Shown here one piece after another: positions 10,901 through 21,090 of a DNA stretch of 64,000 nt (its first letter is position 1; every line of letters begins with the position of its first letter). This DNA is from Cryphonectria parasitica EP155 (lineage: Eukaryota; Ascomycota; Sordariomycetes; Diaporthales; Cryphonectriaceae). A program made the position numbers and the translations under genes. The stretch lies in NCBI RefSeq assembly GCF_011745365.1, contig NW_024468910.1, forward strand, positions 2,818,068 to 2,882,067, written 5' to 3'. Under the pieces are notes generated by a model. The model was not told the origin of the DNA. It worked only from the letters and a program-made list of their open reading frames with translations, and did not search any database.

Positions 10901-13900
10901 CCTCGGCAAGCTGAACTTCGCACCAGGTCTGCGCCCGGGACCACCTCCCAGCTTTTCTGTGGCTCAGGATCTGTTGATTGAGATCAATGACCTTCAGGTT
11001 CGCCGAGATGCCTTCAAGCCCGTCGGGCTCATCGATCTGTGTGTATACATGTTGCAGCGAATCCAGGGCCCGCTGAACACTGGCAGCATCTTGACCCGGC
11101 TCTTCCTCCTGGCGAAGGACATAGGGCTCTAGGTGGAATAGGGCCCGGGCGTATTGCTTGCAGTCGATGGCACGTTGGGACAGGAGCTCAGCTGGTATTG
11201 CATCGAGCCTCTTCTGGATCAGAGCGACGTTGTTCTCGCCAGCTTTAGTCAGCGGGGAGGCCTTCTGCACTTGGATCCACCTCATGGCGTAATCTATGAT
11301 GCGGAAAACAGCCTGAAGACTCTCATCAGCAATCACATATTTTGTCGGTGTTTTAGGGGGGGGGGGGGCTCTTACTTCGTAGAAAAGGTACTTGTCTTCC
11401 CTCTCCAGATAAGACGTGTTCACTGACACATTCTGCCGAAGGATCAAGAGTATCTCGTTCCAGATCGCGTCCTTCTCCTCGGTTGTGCTCACCTGGCCCA
11501 GTGTCATGTGAATGACCAAGTAGGGTAGCAGAAAGACGGCAATCGACAAGTCTTTGACCCTGATTGCTCGACAGAGAGGCTCGAATATGAGCTGCGCGAA
11601 TGTATTCTGCGCTTTGTGTAGTAAATCGAGGGTGAACTGCTTGAGCCAGAGGGTGTACGACCGTCCTGCGCGAAAGATGGGATATTCGACGACTGGAGCT
11701 GGGATTGGCTTCATGGCGTACTGTGATGTTAGGAAGGGCGTTAGCACCTCGCGCACAACCTCGGGCATCCTCTGCCACTTCTGGTATATCCGCTCGCTCT
11801 GCTTTTCGGTGCCCTGCATGGCAACAGCTGCCTTGTAGTCGCAACTTTTCAGAAGCTCCTGCATGACATAGGAGAGGTACCCTTGCAAGGTTACGTCGGT
11901 GGTAGAGAGGAAGGACTTGATGAGAACCTCTTCCAAGATGAAGCCGACAAAATTGGTCGTCTCTTCTGCGTCCTCAAAATTGGACGACATGACGAATTCT
12001 CGCTGCTCGCGGGCAGTCTCCATCCTAGTCGAGTCCAGACATCCCATGAACCCAATACATTCTGCGCAGAGCCGCGGGATATTTGCGTCTCTGCTATTGT
12101 ACTTTGATGCGCAGTCGAGTAAAGCTCGGCTCAACTGTGTAACTACAGAATCCGGCTGCTCACTTATGGCTGATGTCTGCAGATAGCCTTGATGCTGACG
12201 GAGGTAGGCTGAGAGCTCAGCTAAAGCCTGTGCCACCACTCCAGAATTTTCATGAGAAACCCGTTGAATAAAAATACAGTAGGTGTTCCGAACGTCGATT
12301 CGGCCGGCGTCGAATTTCTGCCAAATCTCAGCGAGCTCGCCAATGTGGCCCAGTGATGGCAGTTTCGGAGCGGTCTTCTTTAACACGTCCTTGTGCTCAC
12401 TCAGCAAGAACTGAAGCAGTGACTTGGTTTTCTCTTGTGTGGCTTGGTCCAAGGAAGACCAGTACTGTCCTATGATGAAGAAAGTCGTCTCGATCAAGGC
12501 CTCAACGTCCTCCTCCTCCATATGGTTGAGCATCGAGTACCAACACATGAAGGCATCGCTTCTCAAATCGGGGAGGGAAAGTGCACTTAGGAGGCAAACG
12601 GAGATCTACATGACGTTTATTAGCATTCTACATGAACCTTCGGTGCCTGTCACAAAACAAAATAGGAAAAAGAAAGGAAGAAATCGTACCTGTGGTCTAG
12701 CGGTGCGAATGTACTCTTTTCCAAGCACGATCATTTCTTCCATGGCGCGGATGCACCGCCTTCTCTCCTGAATCGGTGGCATGATGGACAAATCATCGGT
12801 GATGACTTGTATCATCCTGGTTGACAAGCCCAAGGCGTGCGCGCAGAGGAAGCGACCTATGACGTGGTGACTCTTTCTCCGACCACCCTGGTCTGGCATC
12901 AGCAGCCCGGCCACGAGAGCCAGTGCAGAGCGTGCAGACGCCTTCATGGACTGATCCCCGTCGCCGCTCATCTTCAGAAGCTCAAGGGCTGTAGGGACCG
13001 GGTTTGTAGACAGAAGCTCCCGCAAGGTGGGCACTTCGAGTTCTGGGCAGACATCGAATAGGACAGACCTGGCATACGCCTCAATGTCGGGGACGTCTTG
13101 CACCAGCAGTCGTGAAAGAATAGTGCTCAAATTCGCTCCGTCAAAGTAGAGCATCTTCCATAGCGGCTCAATCTTCTGCGGATCTGATCGTGACAACTCT
13201 CGTCTTGCGTCGAGAAACCTCTGGATGATATCCTTCTTCCTGTACAGTACCAACCACGGCAAAGCATGAGATTGTATGAGCAGCAAAAGCTCTGTGATGC
13301 TGGTTTTCAGCAGGTCGGCCACCATCTGCGTCGTCTGGGGCCGTGTCAGCATGTCTTTGACAGTGGCGTAGGCAAGGTTACGCCAGAATGGTTCGAGCAG
13401 ACGTCGAGGTGTCGTTTTCCGACAGCTGGCGAGATTCGTCATCTCGTTGAGCGCGACGGCGGAGATGATGGGGTTCTGATTACCCAAAAACTCGAGCATC
13501 TTGACGAGAACCAAATTGAGACCCTCATCCGAAACCACCATACCGACTTGACCCCATGCCATGAGACAGGTCTCGCTGATGTTGGGCTTATTCTTGTCCG
13601 AGATAGATCTCATAATGCTCAGAGCATTGGCCGTGTTACGACTCAGAACAGAAGGTCCGGCCACTTGTCCCACCCGGGGCCGTAAAAATAGGGCGATGGC
13701 CCTTCCGGCAGCAATTCGAAACTCCCTCAGGGAGCTGTTCAAGGCCTGTAAACACCATTGGCCAAGTGCAGATTTCTCAAGATCCAACATGTCCGGATCG
13801 CTGCAGTGCAGAATGACACGTCGAAGTGCTACCATGGCAACGACTCTCGGCCGTCGCGAGATCCGAAAGCTGGACAGGCTGATGAGTTTTACGAAGAGCG

Positions 13901-15818
13901 AAAACACCGCTGAATGAGTTGCCATGTCTTGATCTCCAGGCGGAGTGGACTCATTGTCTCGCTTCGAACAGACGAGACACTGCATCTCACCTCTGCCAGC
14001 TGGTGCTAGGACGAGCGTGCCATCAGAGGCACAGAGCAGGCGGCATAGCAGGTCTAGTACTAAGCAGCGCACGGGATCATCTGCCTCTGACAAGCAATTC
14101 CTAGTTGTACGGGAGAATGTTAGGAGGTTTCCCTTGCAGCGGTCGGGGTCAACGGTAACTTACAACAGCGAGTCTTCGATATCTACTAGGCTTGTGGAGA
14201 CAGGTATGCCAATTACTTTACAGAGTCGCTTCACGATATGCAGCAGTAGCCCGGTGGAAGCCTCGTGTGACATTTTTGGCCGCTTGGCAGCTCGCTCGCC
14301 ATCCTGGGCTGAGGCAGATCTCGTCATAATCAGGGAGACCCTGGCACGCAGCCTCTTGTCGTCGAATGCCTCTGGTGAAAGGTCAATACCGGAAGGTTGG
14401 GTAGCAGGTAAAATGGCGACGCTCCGAAGAAGATGAGCGGAACGCTGGAGGGACACAGCAGTCAGTCAGTCAGTCGACCAGTCAGAGATCACGGTCTATG
14501 TTCGACATCAAAGGGACAAGGGACAGATGAAAAGGAACATACTTCTAAGTCCTTGTCCTTGAGGTGATCCTCGACTCGGAGTCTGTCCAACAGCTTCAGC
14601 AACTTTGCGGTAACGAGTTTCGCTACTGGCCTCTTGTTGCTCGAAGCATCCGTGAGATGTAAAAGAGCAAAGGCCAAAGTCTTGCTGGTTTGGGTGGTAG
14701 TGGCGGCGTCGGCACTCTGCGCCTCCATGTAGAACTCGCCCAGAAACTCTGCCACATCTGCCGCAAGCAGTACGATGATGGAATCAAGCTTCTGCGAGAC
14801 CACGGGCTCAGAGTCGGAGACGAAGCGGATGGTTCCGAGGGCCTGCTCTAGGAGGAACGCAGGATTGTAGTCGACATAATTTCGCCATGTCTTCTGCTGT
14901 TCGTTCAAGACTTCAAACGAGTCGATCAACCACGATAGATGCTTATTGAAGGACAGGACTTGTTTTCTGGGCTGGTTCTCCGGCACCATAGCAGCGCGGA
15001 GGATATTGAGGAGACAAGAAGCATGCCGGAGAGCGTGGCTGTTGTCGACAGGGGAATAAAACCAGCCTCGACATCCGTCGGAGCCGGACAGATGAGGCAG
15101 GAGAAGATCCAGAAGGGTTTGTTGAGGCAGCGCCAGATCTAGCCCATGGCTCTGTAGAAAGGACGAATCCAGGTGCGCTATGATGGCTATGGCAAGGCGT
15201 TAGTCATGACCCAGTCCGGCACGAAGAAGAGACAAGACAACATGTCTTACATCGAAAGTTGGCCTGCAGGTAGGTATACATGGGCTCGAAGATGTTCCAG
15301 AGGCCTGCAGAGTTGCTTGCGTCTACAAGGACAAAATGAAAGAAGGACTCTAGTGTGGGTATCAAGGGCAGACAATGTGGATGGCCAAGCATCTTGAGGA
15401 GCTTCGGAAACAGCCAAACCCACAAGGGCTCCCGGCCCCGATGGAGGAATGCGCCGACATCCGCAGTGTATTTGAGCACCTGGGGTGTCTCCTGTATCGT
15501 CATCTTCAGGAACTGCACCGCATGCTCAGTTTTGAGCCTCAGCTGGTCACGACTGGTGAATGGGTCATCCCACTTGAGACCGTCGAGCACAACGCATGCG
15601 TAGACATAGATCAGCACATGATTGTGCCCGACGCGCTCAGCCACAGTCTTGAGCGATTCTGGGTTGTTTCTGACGGCCTCTATCGTCTCCAGTAGGCGCT
15701 TGAGCTCGTTGTTCTCGTCGGGCCTAGAGGATCTGACCGTGGTCGAGATGTTGCCCACGAGCTCGGCAGCCAGGGTGGATGGGGGAGGGCCGCCGCCTGC
15801 AGCTGGATCGGGAGCCAT
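7984..15818 (-). CDS. uvsB: ATR/Mec1-family checkpoint kinase (UvsB, Mus-9)
   Basis: Phosphatidylinositol-3-kinase-related protein kinase that senses RPA-coated single-stranded DNA and starts the replication and DNA-damage checkpoint in the nucleus. Seven exons (15818-15251, 15186-14543, 14444-14164, 14100-12690, 12605-10838, 10762-10282, 10219-7984) total 7389 nt, or 2462 aa, typical of ATR. The N-terminal two thirds is helical HEAT/FAT repeat sequence. The kinase domain starts near residue 2120 with GSDGKLYNLLIKPKDDLR, which contains the ATP-binding lysine. It continues with the catalytic loop GLGDRHGEN (about 2300) and the metal-binding HVDFN (about 2324). The protein ends in a FATC domain closing with YIGWCPFL. 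All catalytic residues are intact. A 63-nt segment at 11376-11314 has splice consensus ends but is also open in frame; removing it gives 2441 aa. Confidence 0.95.
11356..11368. repeat. poly-G run of 13 (poly-C on the coding strand) inside uvsB
   Basis: Thirteen consecutive G lie within the probable 63-nt in-frame intron of uvsB. If translated, the tract would give a proline run. Confidence 0.9.
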
Positions 15819-16416
15819 CCTTGATGCAGCATTACCAACTCATATAGGGGCTTCCAAGATTGACATGGTCGAGATGCATGCCTAAGAGAGCCTCTGTGCT
15901 GTCGACGCTCGAATCTGGCTGACGCTTCGGGCGCGCACGACGCGTCTGGTCTGCAGGAAACTTCACCAAGGCAACGGCGCGACGCCACAAGGGTTCGGGG
16001 TTTCTTGATTGACGATTACGTAAGCAACCAGGCACTATTGTATAATGTGGACTTGTCAGAATTCACTCTACGTAATTACTTTCAAGTGCTCGAAGTCTGA
16101 AACTTTTTGATGCTGTCCGCTCGTCTATCCACTGGGGAAACCGTCGTTCACGTGAGCCAACATGTTACTTTCTTCTTCTTTCATCAAACATAGGAACGGA
16201 AACACGTTCTACATTCCTCTGCTAGCCAGACCTGCTTCCCCTGCTCCCAAATGCCTGATTTGAGAGGGAGACCTGTGATTGACATTTCCAGCCCACGTTC
16301 ACTTAATGTACAGACCCAGCAAAACGAGCCAAGGACTTGCACCATTCACTGCGCCCTCCATAATTACCACCCTCGTTCTGCAACGACTACTACTTGGGAC
16401 CTTCATCATCCCATCG
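15819..16416. other. upstream region of uvsB
   Basis: About 600 bp between the uvsB start and the end of the next minus-strand gene, so this is the probable uvsB promoter. No reading frame here is convincing. Confidence 0.55.
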
Positions 16417-17772
16417 TCATACGTTGGCTTTGTTGACACTGCTTGCGTCTGGGCACACGTCGTCTATATCATGTATTGTTTGCCGCAAGTCTTTCAGACG
16501 GCTGTGAACCTTTCTGTACCGTGCATCTGCGAGCGCATCTTGACTGCCAGACCGCGAGGACATCAAGGAGGAGAGCAGCGCAAGCCGCAAGGTGGCCTCT
16601 GCGTTCTCGACCAGTTCTAAAAGATCTTGATTAGAAAAAGCCCGCTGGTAATTACATGCTATTCTTACGAATTGACCAAGTCGTCGTGAACTCTTCGTTT
16701 GTCAGAACGTACCTAGGGTTTTCGTCGCTACGAACTCTTCGTAAATTGCTCGTATGATAACCTCAAACTGTGTCACCTCTGGCAGCTCAGCACAGGACCA
16801 TACCTTCGTTCCAAGCTCGGAGCAACTCTGTTTATCGGTGTCGGTCAGGCCGGCCACGCGAATGTATGGTAAGCGGAACGAGTACGAGTCCATCATGAGC
16901 CTGTTGCTGAACATATTGATCATGTCCCCGTCCTGCAGGGTACGAGGCCAGAGTGCTAGGAAGTAGGCTGCCATGGGCAGTCTCCAGCTTGGCTCGAAGA
17001 GCTCCGACAGACGTATAACTGCGCGGGCCTCGTTCTCAGTGATCAGCCGTGGTGGGTACAAGAATGCTTCGCGCATTGCGATGACTTGGTTCGCCAGACC
17101 CCGCCGGCTCTCTGACATGTCGGCGAACTCGGGGCGCAAGGTGGAAAGGCCATTCTCCAGTAATGCGGCTAGACTGACGACTTGAACGCGGCCCTCGATG
17201 TTCAAGCAGCCTTGGGAGAGATACTCTCCGAAATAAAAGTATCCCTGATAATTTTTGTGTCTCCGGCGTCTCAATATGTACAGATCATCCAGCCTGGGAG
17301 AATGCTCGTGGTAGGCCTCTAGGAGATCAATATCTCTTAGGAAGACCCCCGCAGGCAATGCCGAAGTGTCAAGCACAAAAAGCTTGATAGCAGAGGTACT
17401 GCAGCCCCTCGCGGTATGTAACCAAAGCATGTACTGTATTGCGAACAACTGCGAGCTTGTCCAAGAGACGAGGTTGTCATATCCGCCCTCCCATCGCAAA
17501 TGCGCGTTGATCATTGCGGCAGCCTCGTCATCACGCATCGCGAATAAATCGACCGTAGAATGCGCCGCTTGTTGTTCTGCAGAGTCTGATCTGATCCATG
17601 TCGTATCATTGGCGCCGACGGATCGAGGGCTCACAACCCTCAAGAGGTAACGAGGGATATTTCTAAACCTATCTCGTACATGGTCTTTAGACTGAGGAGG
17701 GTTAAATAGCATAAAGTTAGCATCATAAATCTTCAAGGAGCGAAACCTCTCCGAAATGTTGTCTAGAGCCAT
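16417..17772 (-). CDS. DUF7587-like fungal protein with a hidden 3' exon
   Basis: Exon 1 is 17772-16713. Read alone it runs to a TGA at 16702. The end of the frame, however, carries a consensus donor (CTAG, then GTACGT), and an acceptor TTTTAG at 16620-16617 leads into 16616-16417. Joined, 1060 + 200 nt gives 419 aa ending NKANV, and the added 66 residues look like a charged helical tail (VHSRLKDLRQTIHDIDD). The N-terminal half has IPRYLLRVVSPRSVG and WIRSDSAEQ, then a histidine-bearing loop and WTSSQLFAIQYMLWL. This pattern resembles DUF7587, a fungal domain with remote similarity to ADP-ribosyltransferase-like folds. The domain name is from memory and the function is unknown. There is no signal peptide. 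The start ATG follows a CT-rich leader. Confidence 0.75.
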
Positions 17773-18943
17773 GGTACAAATGAATGAAAGTGAGGGCAAA
17801 TTGATGTAGCAAACTGAAGGTGGTGGTCCGTGGTATGAAGATTGAAAGAGGCAAGATGCACACACACACATATATATATATGTGTATGTGTGTCGAGCAC
17901 TGATGTGTTGACTGCTGCTTATCTACTTGAGGAGTTGGGGCTTTTTTTGGGGATGCGTAGCGGCTGGCCTCACACAGGTAGGCTTGGGATGTGTGTGGTT
18001 AGGCCGCAGCGCTTATGCAGACTACTGGGTGAGCACTTAAGTACCAAGCTGCAGGAGAATTCTCATTCGACCTGGTCAGATGTTGGTTCAAGACCCCTCA
18101 GCAACACCAAAAAAGTACTGGGGAGAAGGGTGGGGGCCAGAATAAGATAGCGGAGGGCTGGGCAAGGAGTAGGTTTCTGCCAATCACTGTGGTTCCTCTG
18201 GTGTGTTGGCAGGCCACAGCCTAAAACTGCCAGAACCTAGACAGGCTGGCCAGGTGGCCAAGCCTGATTTGAAGAGGTTGAAGACCGGTAGGCTGGCCAT
18301 GCTAGCAGTCTAGCTTTCCAGTTTGAAGATCACTTTTGCAGGCTGGTGATAGCCAAGACCGACAACCAAGAGACTGGCTGTCTAGTTTCTGTAGCCAATG
18401 TGGCGGAGTTGGACTGAACGCCTAGGACACCATGAGCCGGGGATGATGGATCAAGTGTATTCCCAGACCTCCCTCCTCAAGTATAAAAACGATGGCCACT
18501 GCGTGTGTGCATTGGGAGAATTTGTGGTCTATGTACATAGTACGTGAACGTGCATGGGCAAGTATGCACGTTGATGGCTTTGCACCCGCTTTACCTGCAG
18601 CTTACTTCACACTACTTTGATACTCATGCAATATGGCGGGCAAGATACTACAACCTGACGTCACCTGCCTGGCATATTCTCTTTACCTTGGGAGCCTCAT
18701 TCTCCCCCAGATACTTACCTAGGTACTTAAAGTCTCTCTCCCCCCAAGGGGCTTCCCGAAGGGCTCTGACACACACCTCAAGCCTATTTAGATGGCCTTG
18801 AGAGTCTTCTCCTTGCAGTTTCCACCCAGCCAAAGTTTGACCACCACATCATTTCTCTTCCGTCTTCACGTTCTCACAACATTCGAGAAATTCCGCGCGA
18901 AAAACATCTCTCGAACTCTGACCTACATCTTCAGACATCAAAC
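17773..18943. other. divergent intergenic region
   Basis: Spacer between two divergent starts. It holds a CA/TA/TG inverted-repeat microsatellite (listed separately), a block at 18230-18400 with several AGGCTGG/TTGAAGA words, and a TATAAAA at 18482-18488, 456 nt before the plus-strand gene. No other gene was seen. Confidence 0.55.
17859..17893. repeat. (CA)n(TA)n(TG)n inverted-repeat microsatellite
   Basis: Six CA units, five TA units and then TG units with one break form an almost perfect self-complementary tract. It starts 87 nt upstream of the DUF7587-like start codon. Confidence 0.85.
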
Positions 18944-19384
18944 ATGGCCGGAGACCTTTCCAATGATGCCATCACTTTAATCGTTTCTTTTTTCGTTGTG
19001 TACGGCTCCATCTCCCTCGGGGTCGTCATTGGCTTATTCGCTAGGAGTCGCCGCATACAACAAGATGGCAGGGTTGTGTATGAATTCGAATGGGTACCCG
19101 ATGTTCTCAAGCGTGAGCTCTGGCTCAGGCCTCTCTACGTGCTCGCGGTCTTTCTGCCAGCTCTGCTTTGGCCTCTTGTTCTTGTCTGGAAAATATTGCA
19201 TGTGCTCTTCGATGCCTTTTGCTCGTGCAGTGGGCCTACGACCTGTTGCGGTCGGCGGGTCTATCCGCGCGAGCACGGCCACCCGTCCCCAGAGGTGGAC
19301 GTCGAAGCTGTGGTGGTCACCCAGAGCAGCCCAACCCTGACACCTGGGTCCTCGGACGATGAGAAGACCCGCGGTGGGCTGTAG
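18944..19384 (+). CDS. small two-helix membrane protein, unknown function
   Basis: A single-exon 146-aa frame starts in a good context (AACATGGCC) after a CT-rich leader. There are two hydrophobic segments, about residues 9-30 (ending VVIGLFA) and 64-88 (PLYVLAVFLPALLWPLVLVW). A Cys-rich patch (CSCSGPTTCCGRR) follows, then an acidic and Ser/Thr-rich tail. The short linker between the helices is charged and contains VYEFEWVPD. I do not recognise the family. The topology suggests an endomembrane or plasma-membrane protein with a cytosolic or lumenal tail. Codon use is GC3-rich, as in neighbouring genes, which supports real coding. Confidence 0.65.
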   Translation: MAGDLSNDAITLIVSFFVVYGSISLGVVIGLFARSRRIQQDGRVVYEFEWVPDVLKRELWLRPLYVLAVFLPALLWPLVLVWKILHVLFDAFCSCSGPTTCCGRRVYPREHGHPSPEVDVEAVVVTQSSPTLTPGSSDDEKTRGGL

Positions 19385-20430
19385 CAAGCCAGCAGGTCCG
19401 TCCTATAACCTCAGATACTGGACATTTGGACCTGTGGGAAGCATGGATCTGCAGGAGAGAATGGCAGTCGGTCTCAACTTGCCTATGCTACACGGCAACA
19501 TCTTGACAGGGAGGGAGACTGTCAACACCAGGCATAGAGGCGGGGAGAAAACAAGCAAAGAGAGGAAGACAGAGAGAAATGACAGGACATATATGAAAAC
19601 TAAAACATTAGAGGGGTAGTAGAGGAGGTGTGGGAGCAGCGGCGAAGGAGCGAAGGAGCGGAGGACAGAAAGGAACAGTAAAAGAAGACTGAAGGACCGA
19701 GGTCGAAGCAGAGGCACAAGATGACTCACACACAGAGAAAGCGACGACAACAAGGAGTGCAGGAGCGAGAAGACAGAGAGGTGGAGAGGTAAGAGAATTG
19801 GCACTGCTGAAGATCAGGGACCGCCTGTCCATTTGGTGTCGGCTTTTTGCCATTGGCAACAGGCAGGTAATGTCTGGCATGAGTTCTTGTTCGCAGACAG
19901 AGGAACCTGGCGTGCCTCTTTCCAGACTACCACCATGTATACAAAGGTGTAGAGTATAAGTGAAGAAGTTGATTTGTTTAGCTGTATTTAAATGAGTGTG
20001 GTTGGGGAGGGGTGACTGACATGCATTCGCCTGTGAGCGGCTACCCGTTTCCTCTCCTCTGTCTAGCAAATGGAAGCGTGACACGAGGGCTTCTAACAAC
20101 GGTAGTGCATGACAGCGTGCGAAATCTTGTCACGAGAATCTTGTTGACTATGTGCGAGGGCTATGAGGTCACTTGATTGCCTCCGCCGATTTATTTAGTA
20201 TGTTCACACGTTGATATCATTGCAAGTCGTCATGTATATATACATCATGCAAAATGCACATCCAGAAGAAGAATAGTTGTGGCTAAGTACAAGCTCGCAG
20301 GGCTAGAACCGCCACGATCAGCGAGAAGAAGAAAAAAGGCAACCTCCTCGCCAAACCACCGCAAGACACACCATCCATATCTCCAATCGCCTTTGAGATC
20401 ACATCCGCTTGACTGCTCCCAAAGAAGACC
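19385..20430. other. convergent intergenic region
   Basis: Spacer between convergent 3' ends. The part at 19500-19790 is strongly purine-biased (GA-rich) with repeated GAAGGAGCG-like words. Open frames here on the opposite strand are low-complexity Leu/Ser artefacts. Confidence 0.55.
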
Positions 20431-21090
20431 TTAGCTCAGGTTGAAAGCAGCCTTAGCAGCTGTCCAGTACGTCTCCCGCTCAGGCTCAGAAGAGGCCCAA
20501 GAGGAGCCCATGCCGTCGCAGTTAGCCATGTACTCGTCGAACCAGGCATCTGCATCATCCTTGGACATGGAGCGGGCGGTGGCACACGCATCCTGGCTGC
20601 TGTAGTACCAGGCGCCAGTGCCGAAGTTGTATTCATCAGCAGTGACCAGATCCAGTACCGTCGAGGCCGTGGGGTTCTGGGACGCCAGCTCAGAGAACGT
20701 GTTGGCGTAGTCGATGTTGTACTCGGCTCCCTGCTCGTTGGCCGTGCCGCGTCCCAGGTTGGCGTCCTGGTTCGTATTCTTCTTGTACTGCAGCTCGTCG
20801 GACTCGTACGCGATGAGGGCCAGGATACCGGCCTGCTCGACACCGCTGGTGATGCTGTAGGTGGTCATGGCGTCCGCCAGAAGGGGTCCGGCCACCGCTG
20901 CGGTGGTGCACTCATCGCCACGGCCAGAGCAAGAGACAGAGCTCGGCATAATGGCCTCGATAACGGAGGCGGCACTGCGCTTGCTCAGTGTGCGCGAGGG
21001 TTCCACGATCTCGCCCACAGAGCGGAGGGTGGGGCGGGCGAGGGCAGAGCCCACGACGGCGGCGGCCGAGACGAGGATTTGCAGCTGCAT
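20431..21090 (-). CDS. secreted, Kex2-processed protein, possibly lysozyme-like
   Basis: A single-exon 219-aa protein. The signal peptide MQLQILVSAAAVVGSALA ends at Ala18, and a Lys-Arg pair at 37-38 (TLSKR) is a probable Kex2 site releasing a 181-aa mature protein. The mature part has four cysteines (in SCSG, DECTT, QDACA and ANCDG), consistent with two disulfides. The core reads EQAGILALIAYESDELQYKK, then GRGTANEQGAEYNIDYAN and FGTGAWYY. This order of helices with Glu residues recalls small secreted fungal proteins with a lysozyme-like fold, but I cannot confirm an active site. The upstream in-frame ATG at 21243 was rejected because it would bury the signal peptide. Confidence 0.78.
   Translation of the reverse strand: MQLQILVSAAAVVGSALARPTLRSVGEIVEPSRTLSKRSAASVIEAIMPSSVSCSGRGDECTTAAVAGPLLADAMTTYSITSGVEQAGILALIAYESDELQYKKNTNQDANLGRGTANEQGAEYNIDYANTFSELASQNPTASTVLDLVTADEYNFGTGAWYYSSQDACATARSMSKDDADAWFDEYMANCDGMGSSWASSEPERETYWTAAKAAFNLS

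Noticed and set aside
18010..18110. Possible tRNA or tRNA relic (GGTTCAAGACC B-box-like word)
   Set aside because: The flanking bases do not form a T-stem, and no acceptor or anticodon arm could be drawn.
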